DNA of 64,000 nucleotides from a virus, in the IMG/VR virus record IMGVR_UViG_3300031918_000006, positions 51,599-115,598 of that record. One strand, 5' to 3'. The notes below the pieces were generated by a model. It was not told the origin of the DNA and searched no databases. It saw only the letters and a program-made list of their open reading frames with translations. Of the stretch, positions 11,401 to 19,713 are shown one piece after another (position 1 is the stretch's first letter; each line of letters opens with the position of its first letter). The position numbers were made by a program, and so were the translations under genes.

Positions 11401-12637
11401 TAAAGGATTAACCTGGACTTATACTGAACCTAAGTTGTATATTTTAAGAGGTAAACAATATATGAAGAAACTCTATATGAATTACTTAGAAGTACACGGT
11501 TTACTTAATTATGAACCCAACATACATGATAGTGTAAGAATTGGTGATATAGTTACTGAAACATGGAAGTACCAAGGAGATGATGTTAAAATGGACTCTA
11601 TGATTACTGCTAAAACTCCTACAGGATTATGGGTGGAACGTTTAGGAAAAAGTCCTTCAGGGGATTCTATTTCGGTTAGAAAAAAGATATATAGACATAG
11701 AGAAGGAGTTGAATATCCTCAGATCTCAGATGTATACTTACATAAAAAACGTGATACTACCTCAACTTCTAGAGAAGACGCTAAAAGTAGACAAACTAAT
11801 CTTTTAATTGGTAATACTCAGTATGAAGAGAAGATTAAAAATCTAGATCAGGAAACTAAAGAAAGAAAAGCAAGTACTTTAAAAAAACCACTTAAAGCTT
11901 CTTTAGATACTGATAATTTCTATAAGAGTAGAGATTCGGAAAGTAAGATTATGGAAATTGTAGATAAACTACAATCTACTTATAATGTGCCTATTATAAT
12001 GCTTAGAACTAATGAGATTGCTCAAAGTTTTGGTGATATTTTAGGAACTGATGCTACTAAAGTTAGAGGATTTATAAATGAGGGTAAAGTTTATATAAAT
12101 TTAGATAAAGCTTCTTCTGCAGAACCTCTACATGAGATGGCACATATTATATTAGAGAGTATTAAAGCCAATGACTATAATTTATATCAAACGGTTATTA
12201 ATTCTGTTAAGTCTCATCCATACTATGATGCTATAGCTAAAAATTATCCTAATAGGGCCCCGGAAGACTTAGATGAAGAAGTATTTGTTTCTATTTTTGG
12301 AGAAAAATATAGAACAGTTACTCATAATCAATATAATAAGTCTTGGTATGATCAAAATGAAAGTATATTTACAAATATCTGGAATTATATGAAAAATACT
12401 TTTGCTTCTATTTTTGACAATAAATCTATCTTGGATATTCCAAATGAAAAGCTTGCTATGATGCCTTTAGACGAATTAATTAGTACCTTTGGGGACAATT
12501 TGATGGAAGGTAAATTTAAACACGTTTTAAATTATGATACATCAACTCTTGAGAGAAAAGTGACCAATTTAAAGACAAATCTTTTATCAAATGAAGATGA
12601 ATCAGAAAGTTACCTTAGAAAAACTTGTAATACTTAA
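8453..12637 (+). CDS. giant-block protein 3 with two zincin-like (HExxH) metalloprotease motifs
   Basis: 1394 residues, starting one base after the previous stop. Two separate zinc-protease signatures are visible. HELTH is at residues 172-176, with a later Glu in a NEIIAYYF helix. HEMAH is at residues 1227-1231, followed by a candidate third-ligand Glu in the DEEVFVSIFG segment. Both fit the gluzincin pattern (HExxH plus a downstream Glu). Between them are long beta-rich stretches with repeated short modules of the form 'GDxxKVxWYYTDTKTKED...W.PV', which look like small barrel domains. Zincin-like domains are known in the giant proteins of crAss-like phages and could process the virion polyproteins or act on host proteins after injection. 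Which of the two sites is active cannot be told from the sequence. Confidence 0.75.
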   Translation: MACTLTFTLGGIKYNIPAEGNLADYDGKNLTDILGSLDSHTQINLLENILKYSNIQPYDYEENPTVTNLIASNNIPNISVSKLTEKLGDLVLPDGSNHFKLRQVVLSMLNEKTDKISLVSAQITDGSKKGHGVFISQTGSIYVHAKPNDKIDTLEDYFLGKDSKVLLERLAHELTHSKLDALMVNQPELAKELVEEWNSKKGGLSDEFKSIKSSIDKLKTNEAKANEIIAYYFSDFQLQGAYQSKTLEDAFKSMVSNIIPLETIVSTSTPGYFDSSNPYEDYDHSRYKNHWDDPVWQYRHPELEPPFTGDTNASLQKMVAEIDPTSENYQADKAKQILARFNANTSDIQENSEFKYQKYDVSYGAPIVIDDFNRDIQILRLAENDLVLVSKDIFLNPKTKEWEARPTKKGEEKSSYRPVISTYINANNEVMINLPIKDGSGKTYSLPAKFVESLRKYDGDLIDTPYNKEKAKEYADWMVANVNSAYGDDPADSSIIRTIDITSKTGKSFQISVASNYESYGFKFYNQESAREIYDGAEVGDVVKVFIKEKGDKKAGGYRAKILRKFGNSVEVVTSKGAVLIVKPSAINEVIYLKENHPDFLSQVENIDKGTISQDLIDDGNSQFRKYRKVNFVSQNKKDGEFQDKINDYFDIYSKEDSAIKVERRRAEVKKLKAGDLIKVKWYYTDTKTKEDREVSHWYPVVTKTSDLVYYYNSTSEKVSSVNILDGKGYEIYGLAINNTNSSKLFDEFNEIRKSIEGLRRDDTGTLLSDDAIKNNLGEALRNAEPSSLQDIYHITEIEDVDEVAAGEDNDLKLSVSQVQRGSIVKAYVFDIDEEGRDKKTKIYKWFVVTGFDENTGRPICVTQTKDKNGKTGVYKEYPIEFQNIKAIGHRLTDNADLGIYGNKTLKEYLDKLRKTFDTISEPIFITQAETPKYERSNRTFNTALYGLLKNGKMGYAVSDKYVIEQFKDKTDFEEWKKNTPEAKGLTWTYTEPKLYILRGKQYMKKLYMNYLEVHGLLNYEPNIHDSVRIGDIVTETWKYQGDDVKMDSMITAKTPTGLWVERLGKSPSGDSISVRKKIYRHREGVEYPQISDVYLHKKRDTTSTSREDAKSRQTNLLIGNTQYEEKIKNLDQETKERKASTLKKPLKASLDTDNFYKSRDSESKIMEIVDKLQSTYNVPIIMLRTNEIAQSFGDILGTDATKVRGFINEGKVYINLDKASSAEPLHEMAHIILESIKANDYNLYQTVINSVKSHPYYDAIAKNYPNRAPEDLDEEVFVSIFGEKYRTVTHNQYNKSWYDQNESIFTNIWNYMKNTFASIFDNKSILDIPNEKLAMMPLDELISTFGDNLMEGKFKHVLNYDTSTLERKVTNLKTNLLSNEDESESYLRKTCNT

Positions 12638-12647
12638 AATAATATAA

Positions 12648-15600
12648 ATGAGTAAATGTAAATTCACCTTAACAGTAAAAGGTAATAATATAGAATTTGA
12701 TACTGAAGAACAATTAAATTCATATCTTAAAACCAATTATGACACTCTTTCTAGAGGTCATATTGGCGGAGATGTGGAATTATCTACTGTATTAGAAGGG
12801 AAAGAAAAGACAAAATTAGAACAAACTGTGGCTAAATTACAAACCATTGCTTCAAAGACTCCTGAGATAACTACTGTAGAGTTTAACGAGAATGGTGAGA
12901 GAGTAATTAAATCAGCCTATGAAGGTGTTACTAAAAGAATAAAGCGTCTTGCAAAAGCCGGGGGATTACCTGTGACTTATTATGATGAAAAAAATTATAT
13001 TGATAATAGATTGATTCAAATACGAAGCGCACTTCGTAGGGGGGTAGGTCCGGAAACTTTAAAGGCAGACTATGCTAATATTATCTCTAAATTTACCACA
13101 GGAGTTGAGCAATTAAAAGGAGCAGAGTCTGAAACTTATGATAAGCTAACTAAAGCTCTTATTATGCCTTTAATTATTAAAGAACAGGCACAAAGAAAAT
13201 TATTGGGAACATTTGGAACAAACTTACATAGAATGGCAGAGACATACTTTGCAAACAGATTAGAAAACTCAGATAAGTCTTTTTCCATTGGTAATTTCCC
13301 CGCAGGTATTACAAATCTTTCTACAGAAGGAAAAGAAAATTATTTACAGTATTTAAAAGAATTAACTAACTTTTTAAAGTCAGAACATGGAGATGATGTA
13401 GTTCTTCTCCCAGAATATAAAATATTTGATGATGCTACCAAATTAGTAGGAATTATTGACTTATTAGCAATAGATAGTATGGGTAAAGTTCATATTTATG
13501 ACTTTAAAGCCTCATATAAAGATCCTTCTGATTGGCATTCAGCTAAACAGATTGAATTTAAATATCAATTAGGCATTTATTCTAATATGTTGAAAAATAA
13601 AGGATTTGATGTACGTGGAATACAGGTTTTACCTATTACCATGCTTGATATTAATTTTGATGATGAAACTATTCCAAGATTAGCCGAACATCTTCCTTTT
13701 GATGCAAGTCCCTCTGAAGATATTAAATATAATATCAATAATAGTGTTATTCCTTTAACAACTGCTGCTTTCTTTGAATCTACATCTAATAGTCATGCTA
13801 TTATCACTGAAAATCTAAAAAAGGCTTGGGGATACAATTTAAAATTAAAATCATCCTACGCTAATGTTCAAGCTTTTAAAGATAGTAGTAGAGTTACAAC
13901 TGATATAAATAAACCTGGAGTATTCACTTTCTGGGATAATATTAAACGTAAGTTTATTGATAATACTGCTGAGAGTTTAGATAAAAACATTGAGAATTAC
14001 TTAAAATCAGAAGCTGAGGCAACCTCTTCTGAGTTACTCCGTTTTAAAGATTGGATGATTGCCTCTATTGCTGGGAAAAAACAACTTATAGACTTCAAAA
14101 GAAGAAGTGAGATAGGTAATATTCATATGGTAAGAGCTTTTGAAAAATATACTAAAGGAGGATGGACTTTAGTTGCAGATGATGCAGATCTAGATAGTTT
14201 AGGACTTTTAATGTTTGTAAATGAATCTAATAAGTCCGTAGAATTTGTATCTTATACAGTAAATGCTTTAAATAAAAAGGTTAAACTTCCAATTGGTTCT
14301 ACTATAGTAGGAAACTTTATTTCTGATGGTAAAGGACTTGAATTACCTGATTTATTACCAGCTACAAATGGCAACATAGAATTATTAAAGACTTATTTCT
14401 ATATTAATGAAAATGCAGAAAAATTAAAAGATTTTACTGTAGGTAGAGTTATGGCTTATAATCCAATTAATTCTGAATTTGTAGTATATAACAATGATGT
14501 GCTTAAAACTAATTTTGGATATTTAATCTCTAGATTAGAAGGTAAAAATACAACTTTAGAAGTAAATACTACTGATAAATTATTAGCTCTTCATAATCAA
14601 TTTGTTGAAATTATAACTGAACCTTCTACTTCACAATCAGAAAAAGATTTAGTGAATAAATACTTAACCACTTTAAATGATTACCAGAACACTGGCCGTA
14701 TGGAGAGTCTTAAAATTATACAAAAAGATTTACATATGTTATTGAACAAATATGGTCAACATAAAGTAAATAGTTTTATGTTATTTGAGGAAAAACTCTA
14801 TGGTATGATCAGTGAGGCTATTGTAGCAGAAGCTGACTTAAGAATTTCTACCTCAGAAAAAGATATTCCTAAATATAGTGCAAATGGTACTATGCTTTCT
14901 AATCCTGGAAGTATTGGCTCTCGTAATTTACGTGTATTTGTGGATGTAATTAAGTTATCTATGCATAAAATACGTAGAAGACAAACTGAATTCAAAGCAA
15001 CTAACGTTGAGATCTTTGATAAGTATCTAACTTCTAAAGGAAAAACTAATTTACGTAGAGCTACTGTTGGAGACAACATTAGGGCTTATGATTCTTTGTT
15101 TGAGGGAAATTCTCCTAATAAAGAACTTATTTTAAAGAATCCATATGATAAAAATACTCCACTAAATAATGAGGAAAGAGAATTTTTAAAGTATTTCTTA
15201 AAAGAAATTAATTTTAGAAGATTTAACACTCAATCTCTTGATTCTGAAACAGCTCAAGACATGATTTCAAGTAAGGAATGGTTTAAATTGCCTTTATTAA
15301 GAGCATCTAGTTCTTCAAAAGCTTCTAATATGAGTCTTAAAGGATTAAGAGATGCTACTACAGAAAATTGGAATAGTTTCTTAAATACTAATCACTTATT
15401 TGATGAGAAAGATGAACAAGCTGTAAAAAACAGAAGTGAGGATATGTTTACTATGTTTAATGAGTTTAATTTTCATGCACATCCTGATGCTCGTATGAAA
15501 TTGATCGAGCAGCAGAGTCCTAATGCATTTGAAACTAATTTAGAGAGAGTTTTAGACAATTTTGTATTTTCCGCTATTAGAAAAGAAGAATATGATGACA

Positions 15601-17078
15601 TGTTACCTATTGCTAATGCTGTACGTACTACTATCGCTTATAATGGATTTGGAGTAAACATTCCAGTTCCTAATGCCTTAGAATTTATGGATAAGTACTC
15701 ACAAGCAGCTGTTTTCAATGAAAAATCTATACCACCTGAATTAAGAGGAGTATACAAAGGGATTAGTATAATTAAGGATATTACTAGTAAAATGAACTTA
15801 GGTATTAACCCATTAAGTGGTTTTGTTAATACTTTACAGGGTTTATGGGGTAATGTGTCTAGAATTACTGCTGGTAAGTACCCAAACATGTTCGGAAAAG
15901 AAGATTATTTTTGGGCTTTGAATCATTTTTGCAAAGATTCCTCTGAATCTATGACTAAATTGACTGTTTTGGAGAATTTAAACATGATTTATGGTATCAA
16001 TAATATGGATATTAATATCCTCTCAGAGGTCATGTCAAAGAATAATAGTGGTCTTTTAAACTTCAAATCCAAGTATTTATACTGGATGGCGTATGCTCCT
16101 GACTATTTTAATCGTATGACTCTTTTTATTGCTCAAATGCATAAAGATGGTTGTTTTGAAGCTCATAAGATGGTTGGAAACCAAATGGTATATGATTGGA
16201 CACTTGATAAAAGATTCTCTGAGTATGCTAAAGGAAACACTTCACACCCAGACTATAATAATCAATTCTCTTTATATATGGCTGTTTTAGCTGATTTTAA
16301 TAAAGAAGGGTATGCCTTAACAAAAGGACAAGCACTACCTTATGCTTATACTGGAGCGCAAAGAGAGAGTATGAAAATGTTCTCTGATAGTATTCATGGT
16401 TACTATGACCATGAAAGTAAAACACTTGCAAATAATACTATTTTAGGGGTTTTATTCTTTCAGTTTAAGACCTGGATTACTGCTAAAAAAGATCAATGGG
16501 CTCTTCATCCTGATACATATGCTATTGGGGATTATGGACCACTTGTCTTAGATGGGGTAAAGCAATTTATAGATAAAGATGGAAATCAGACTACTGAAGA
16601 TACTGGTATGCCTATGATGAAAATGCAAGGCTCTTTTCAAGAGGGTATATTATATTCATTAAAAGGTATGGCTCAAGATTTTCAAGAAGCTAAATGGGAT
16701 ATTGGTAAATTATGGGAAATGACGAAAGAACATCCTGAGAGAATGTCTAATATGAAATTAATGCTTTTTGATTTAGGAGTAGTTATAGCTATGGCAATTA
16801 CAACAGGTCTTATTGATTGGGATCAACTAAAAAAAGATGACACTTATGCTTATACTATGTATAGAGCCATTATCAGATCTAGTTCAGATTTAAATGTTTT
16901 AAATAACGTTACCACTGTATTAGATATGAAAAAGTCACCATTTATGTCGTTTAACTATATGGGAGATTTAATTTATGGGATGGGACCTGTATTAACAGGT
17001 GATCAAGATTTCTCTAAATATCTCTTCACAAATACTGGTCTTTTGAGGCCGTTTACACCGCTGCTTGCAACAAAGTAA
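12648..17078 (+). CDS. giant-block protein 4 with PD-(D/E)XK nuclease domain
   Basis: 1476 residues, the last gene of the + strand block. The N-terminus (MSKCKFTLTVKGNNIEFD) resembles those of the two preceding proteins. Residues ~190-345 have the layout of a Cas4/RecB-type PD-(D/E)XK nuclease: a helix with MAETYFANRL, then LPEYK, GIIDLLAID (catalytic Asp), IYDFKAS (the D/E-x-K strand), and QLGIYSNML (the Q-x3-Y motif of the RecB/Cas4 class). The remaining ~1100 residues are unassigned. A short hydrophobic stretch near residue 1370 (FDLGVVIAMAITTGLI) may be a membrane-interacting segment. In context this is probably another virion-packaged protein. A nuclease fused to a giant injected protein could act on host DNA or on the incoming genome, which is inference. 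The gene ends just before a strong terminator. Confidence 0.75.
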   Translation: MSKCKFTLTVKGNNIEFDTEEQLNSYLKTNYDTLSRGHIGGDVELSTVLEGKEKTKLEQTVAKLQTIASKTPEITTVEFNENGERVIKSAYEGVTKRIKRLAKAGGLPVTYYDEKNYIDNRLIQIRSALRRGVGPETLKADYANIISKFTTGVEQLKGAESETYDKLTKALIMPLIIKEQAQRKLLGTFGTNLHRMAETYFANRLENSDKSFSIGNFPAGITNLSTEGKENYLQYLKELTNFLKSEHGDDVVLLPEYKIFDDATKLVGIIDLLAIDSMGKVHIYDFKASYKDPSDWHSAKQIEFKYQLGIYSNMLKNKGFDVRGIQVLPITMLDINFDDETIPRLAEHLPFDASPSEDIKYNINNSVIPLTTAAFFESTSNSHAIITENLKKAWGYNLKLKSSYANVQAFKDSSRVTTDINKPGVFTFWDNIKRKFIDNTAESLDKNIENYLKSEAEATSSELLRFKDWMIASIAGKKQLIDFKRRSEIGNIHMVRAFEKYTKGGWTLVADDADLDSLGLLMFVNESNKSVEFVSYTVNALNKKVKLPIGSTIVGNFISDGKGLELPDLLPATNGNIELLKTYFYINENAEKLKDFTVGRVMAYNPINSEFVVYNNDVLKTNFGYLISRLEGKNTTLEVNTTDKLLALHNQFVEIITEPSTSQSEKDLVNKYLTTLNDYQNTGRMESLKIIQKDLHMLLNKYGQHKVNSFMLFEEKLYGMISEAIVAEADLRISTSEKDIPKYSANGTMLSNPGSIGSRNLRVFVDVIKLSMHKIRRRQTEFKATNVEIFDKYLTSKGKTNLRRATVGDNIRAYDSLFEGNSPNKELILKNPYDKNTPLNNEEREFLKYFLKEINFRRFNTQSLDSETAQDMISSKEWFKLPLLRASSSSKASNMSLKGLRDATTENWNSFLNTNHLFDEKDEQAVKNRSEDMFTMFNEFNFHAHPDARMKLIEQQSPNAFETNLERVLDNFVFSAIRKEEYDDMLPIANAVRTTIAYNGFGVNIPVPNALEFMDKYSQAAVFNEKSIPPELRGVYKGISIIKDITSKMNLGINPLSGFVNTLQGLWGNVSRITAGKYPNMFGKEDYFWALNHFCKDSSESMTKLTVLENLNMIYGINNMDINILSEVMSKNNSGLLNFKSKYLYWMAYAPDYFNRMTLFIAQMHKDGCFEAHKMVGNQMVYDWTLDKRFSEYAKGNTSHPDYNNQFSLYMAVLADFNKEGYALTKGQALPYAYTGAQRESMKMFSDSIHGYYDHESKTLANNTILGVLFFQFKTWITAKKDQWALHPDTYAIGDYGPLVLDGVKQFIDKDGNQTTEDTGMPMMKMQGSFQEGILYSLKGMAQDFQEAKWDIGKLWEMTKEHPERMSNMKLMLFDLGVVIAMAITTGLIDWDQLKKDDTYAYTMYRAIIRSSSDLNVLNNVTTVLDMKKSPFMSFNYMGDLIYGMGPVLTGDQDFSKYLFTNTGLLRPFTPLLATK

Positions 17079-17117
17079 AAAAATAGCCCCTTAGAAATTT
17101 CTTTCTAAGGGGCTTTT
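17077..17117. terminator. bidirectional intrinsic terminator between convergent gene blocks
   Basis: A perfect 13-bp stem, 17085-17097 with 17102-17114, encloses the loop TTTC. It is flanked by an A-run at 17077-17083 and a T-run at 17114-17117. It works in both directions: it ends the giant-gene transcript on + and the transglycosylase transcript on -. Confidence 0.92.
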
Positions 17118-17121
17118 AATT

Positions 17122-17808
17122 TTATGAGGAAAACATTTTAAAATATTCAGTGATTGAGGTACCTAAAGCATCTACAAAACCTTTTTTAGCTCGATCTGAA
17201 TGTTTAGTACCATCAAACCAATCTTTTACTGTACCTGTGCCAAGTAAATGAGCTGCAGCAGCCATTCCATTCTCTGTAATTGGTATTCCTTTGAAACTAG
17301 TGCCTATATACTTCAAGTAAGGGGTCAACTTTTTAAGATTAATAGTTTTATAATTCAAAGCAGCATTATGTTGTGCATTTAAATCTGTATCATAATCTTG
17401 AGCAAGAATACCCACAGTTTTTAAACTATCATCATTAAATTGATATAGTCCTCTGTAAGATCCTTGTGTAGCAGTAGGTATTAAAGAGGATTCTCTTAAT
17501 CCTAATTTATATAAATAGTCTTTATTATACTCAGAAGTAGGTAACTGCTTTATTGATTGTATACTCTGTTGGACAGTTGGATTATTGGTATTAAAAGGGA
17601 CTTTTTTCTTTACAGGATAAGGAGTTTCTTCAGTAGGTCCATCTATTTCAGTCGATCCACCAGCTATTCCAGGTAATCCTGCCATAAAGTCCATATATTC
17701 TTTTAAATAAGGAGAGGGTTCTGGTATAGTAGAATCTATGCTTGTGGGTTTCACACCATTACGATAATTATTGATTTTTTCTTTAGAGGATTGATTAAGT
17801 AGGTCCAT
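17122..17808 (-). CDS. lytic transglycosylase / lysozyme-like peptidoglycan hydrolase
   Basis: 228 residues. The first ~95 are low-complexity and proline-rich. The catalytic region follows: GLRESSLIPTA with the likely catalytic Glu106, then SYRGLYQFNDDSLKTVG, the RGLxQF strand typical of SLT/goose-lysozyme folds, and later NGMAAAAHLLGTG. There is no signal peptide, so it either needs a holin or is a virion component used during entry. It has its own transcription unit between two terminators, with a candidate promoter directly upstream, and it lies at the junction of the virion and replication blocks. Both positions would suit a structural or lysis enzyme. The Glu and the RGLYQF context make the family call fairly secure. 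The choice between lysis and tail function is open. Confidence 0.75.
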   Translation of the reverse strand: MDLLNQSSKEKINNYRNGVKPTSIDSTIPEPSPYLKEYMDFMAGLPGIAGGSTEIDGPTEETPYPVKKKVPFNTNNPTVQQSIQSIKQLPTSEYNKDYLYKLGLRESSLIPTATQGSYRGLYQFNDDSLKTVGILAQDYDTDLNAQHNAALNYKTINLKKLTPYLKYIGTSFKGIPITENGMAAAAHLLGTGTVKDWFDGTKHSDRAKKGFVDALGTSITEYFKMFSS

Positions 17809-17828
17809 GTTCTTAGTTTTTGTTCAGA

Positions 17829-17859
17829 CAAAAATACGAAAAAAAAATACCCCACGCAA
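17829..17859 (-). promoter_or_regulatory. candidate Bacteroidetes-type promoter for the transglycosylase gene
   Basis: On the - strand, TATTTTTG (17836-17829) matches the TAnnTTTG -7 element. TTG (17859-17857) lies 20 bases upstream, close to the usual -33 spacing. The start codon is 21 bases downstream of the -7 element. The -33 element falls inside the loop side of the upstream terminator hairpin. Confidence 0.5.
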
Positions 17860-17882
17860 GACTTTCGTCTCACATGGGGTAT
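17841..17882 (-). terminator. intrinsic terminator after the 17885-18124 gene
   Basis: An outer stem pairs ATACCCCA (17847-17854) with TGGGGTAT (17875-17882), and an inner AGAC/GTCT stem (17859-17862 with 17867-17870) closes on TTTC. On the - strand it is followed by a run of seven or more U residues (17847-17841). It separates the large - strand operon from the transglycosylase gene. Confidence 0.85.
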
Positions 17883-17884
17883 AA

Positions 17885-18124
17885 TTATTTTTCAATAGGT
17901 TTTCTAAAGGATCTTTTGATTTGATTAGAAAAACTAGGCTTGATTATCTGTCGTTTCTGTTTCCTAGATAATGTCTGGAATTTTTCCATAGTCTCAAGCA
18001 TTTTTTTGTAATTTTCAGAGCTGTTTTGAACTTCTTCCATTGTAGTAGGAGTACTAAAATCAAACGCTGGATCTCTATCATTGAGATTGTTTTCTTCTGA
18101 GTAGTTTATTAGTCTATCTTGCAT
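17885..18124 (-). CDS. small hypothetical protein
   Basis: 79 residues, hydrophilic. The N-terminus is acidic and the C-terminus strongly basic (RKQKRQIIKPSFSNQIKRSFRK), which could bind nucleic acid. There is a probable short coiled segment around residues 30-52 (MEEVQNSSENYKKMLETMEKF). It is the last gene of the large - strand operon that ends at the adjacent terminator, 6 bases after the preceding gene. I do not recognise a family. Confidence 0.6.
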   Translation of the reverse strand: MQDRLINYSEENNLNDRDPAFDFSTPTTMEEVQNSSENYKKMLETMEKFQTLSRKQKRQIIKPSFSNQIKRSFRKPIEK

Positions 18125-18130
18125 TTTTTA

Positions 18131-18325
18131 TTAATTAATAAATAACTGCCCATCTTCATCGACTTTTATCGAGCATGCACAATTAATTCCTCGTACACCT
18201 TCATCCACTTCAATATCATCAGAAAGCTTACCATTTCCAAATTTAATTTGAACAAAATAAGCAGACCAAAATCCTGGATAAATTCCAGGAGCTATTATTG
18301 GATATTTTTCTAAACTTTTAGCCAT
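18131..18325 (-). CDS. small hypothetical protein
   Basis: 64 residues, compact and probably all-beta (IIAPGIYPGFWSAYFVQIKFGNG...CACSIKVDEDGQLFIN). There are two cysteines close together (CAC) and no transmembrane segment. It starts on the last base of the helicase gene, so it is translationally coupled to it. Function unknown. Confidence 0.6.
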   Translation of the reverse strand: MAKSLEKYPIIAPGIYPGFWSAYFVQIKFGNGKLSDDIEVDEGVRGINCACSIKVDEDGQLFIN

Positions 18326-19713
18326 TATTTGTAAATATGTGCTTTATGAGAAGCTCTAGAATAAGCAACATACTTAATCTTGTTTTTCTCAGCAATGTTA
18401 ATATTTTTATTGATATTAGGTTCACTTATAAAAGTATTAATATAAGTACTACCTTGTGCTTTATGACAACTTACAGCATAACCGTAATCGATGTCTTTAG
18501 TCTTTTTACTACCACTAGTGCAGTCTTGCATAAGAGAATGATTTTCTTTAAAAGGAAAGTATTCTTCTGAGAAGCATTTTCTTCTATTTTTACTTTTTGG
18601 TGCAAAATGAAGTGCTTTTTGTAGTAATTCATCATGAGTTCTTAAGTAAGCCCACTCTCCTTTTAATGTAGGTTCTACTATAAAAATCTCATGCACAGTT
18701 ATTCCACCCACTTCTTGTAATCCAGTAATATATCCTGGAACATTAAATGGACTCATAGCCCACTCAACCTTTTTTACTAGATAATCTTCTGAATTTTTTA
18801 TAATAGCACCAGTAGCATCTCTTCCAATATTAGAGTAACTCATTAATACATCTCCTATTACTAAGGGAAGAGTTTCCTCTGGAAATCTCATCTGACGTAT
18901 GATAGTGTTCCATTGCCTTACTGATGCATTGGTCCATGTAAGTAATTTAGCATACAAAGGATTCTCAATATACTCTTTCGAGCAGAATTTTAAGGCAAGT
19001 TGTTGTTTAAACTCTTCTAGATTAAACACTTCTAACCCTTCTCCTAATGTATTTAATATAGTTTTAATCTCTACTTCATCAAGACTTTTTGTAGAATCTC
19101 TTAGCATATCATTTAATATAAGTAAAGGATTTCCATCATTTTGTCTCTCAATTTTTGTTAAGGAGAATCTGGAGAGTTTTTCAGTAAAAACTTTACTTAT
19201 CTTTTCTTTTATAGGGGGAATTTGAGCAGAATCTCCAATGAAGATTATCTTAACTCTAGTTCTTTTAGCTATAATCTTCAAATAATCAAAGAGATCATCA
19301 TTAATCATAGAGGCCTCATCAATGATGAGAATCTCATATAGACTAATTTCATCTCGACCTGTTGGGTCAAATTGTAAATTATTTATATCAAAGTTCTCTA
19401 CGTTTAAATTAGGAGAAAGGCCAAGGAGAGACTGTAAAGTCCTTCCTTGTTCCCCCGTAAATTTAGAGATCACTTTTAATGCTTTATGAGTAGGTGCTGA
19501 AACTACAGCATCTAATTTTAAAGAGTCTAGTAGTTTTTTAATACTACAGCTCTTACCGGTACCAGCAAAACCTTCAAGAACAAACATTTGCTCCTTAGTT
19601 TGAAGCCATGCTTTTATTGTTTCTATTGCTTCTATCTGTTGAGGATTCAGAGTTATCAGAATCCCGGATGGAAGAAGTAATTGATCATCAGGTAAATTAT
19701 TCGTCAGTTTCAC
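18325..19713 (-). CDS. SF1B DNA helicase, Dda/PIF1/RecD-like
   Basis: 462 residues. Walker A is GFAGTGKS at residues 48-55. Walker B is LIIDEAS, followed by IIFIGDSAQIPPI (motif III, GDxxQxPP). The C-terminal domain has YAVSCHKAQGST, the motif V-like 'T/SxHKxQGxT' of the RecD/Dda/Pif1 group, and ends with YVAYSRASHKAHIY (motif VI, T/SRA). The enzyme would be a 5'-3' translocating helicase acting in phage replication and recombination, like T4 Dda. It overlaps the end of the DNA ligase gene by 17 bases, so the two are translated from one message. The family assignment is secure. Choosing among Dda, PIF1 and RecD2 would need a phylogeny. Confidence 0.9.
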   Translation of the reverse strand: MKLTNNLPDDQLLLPSGILITLNPQQIEAIETIKAWLQTKEQMFVLEGFAGTGKSCSIKKLLDSLKLDAVVSAPTHKALKVISKFTGEQGRTLQSLLGLSPNLNVENFDINNLQFDPTGRDEISLYEILIIDEASMINDDLFDYLKIIAKRTRVKIIFIGDSAQIPPIKEKISKVFTEKLSRFSLTKIERQNDGNPLLILNDMLRDSTKSLDEVEIKTILNTLGEGLEVFNLEEFKQQLALKFCSKEYIENPLYAKLLTWTNASVRQWNTIIRQMRFPEETLPLVIGDVLMSYSNIGRDATGAIIKNSEDYLVKKVEWAMSPFNVPGYITGLQEVGGITVHEIFIVEPTLKGEWAYLRTHDELLQKALHFAPKSKNRRKCFSEEYFPFKENHSLMQDCTSGSKKTKDIDYGYAVSCHKAQGSTYINTFISEPNINKNINIAEKNKIKYVAYSRASHKAHIYK

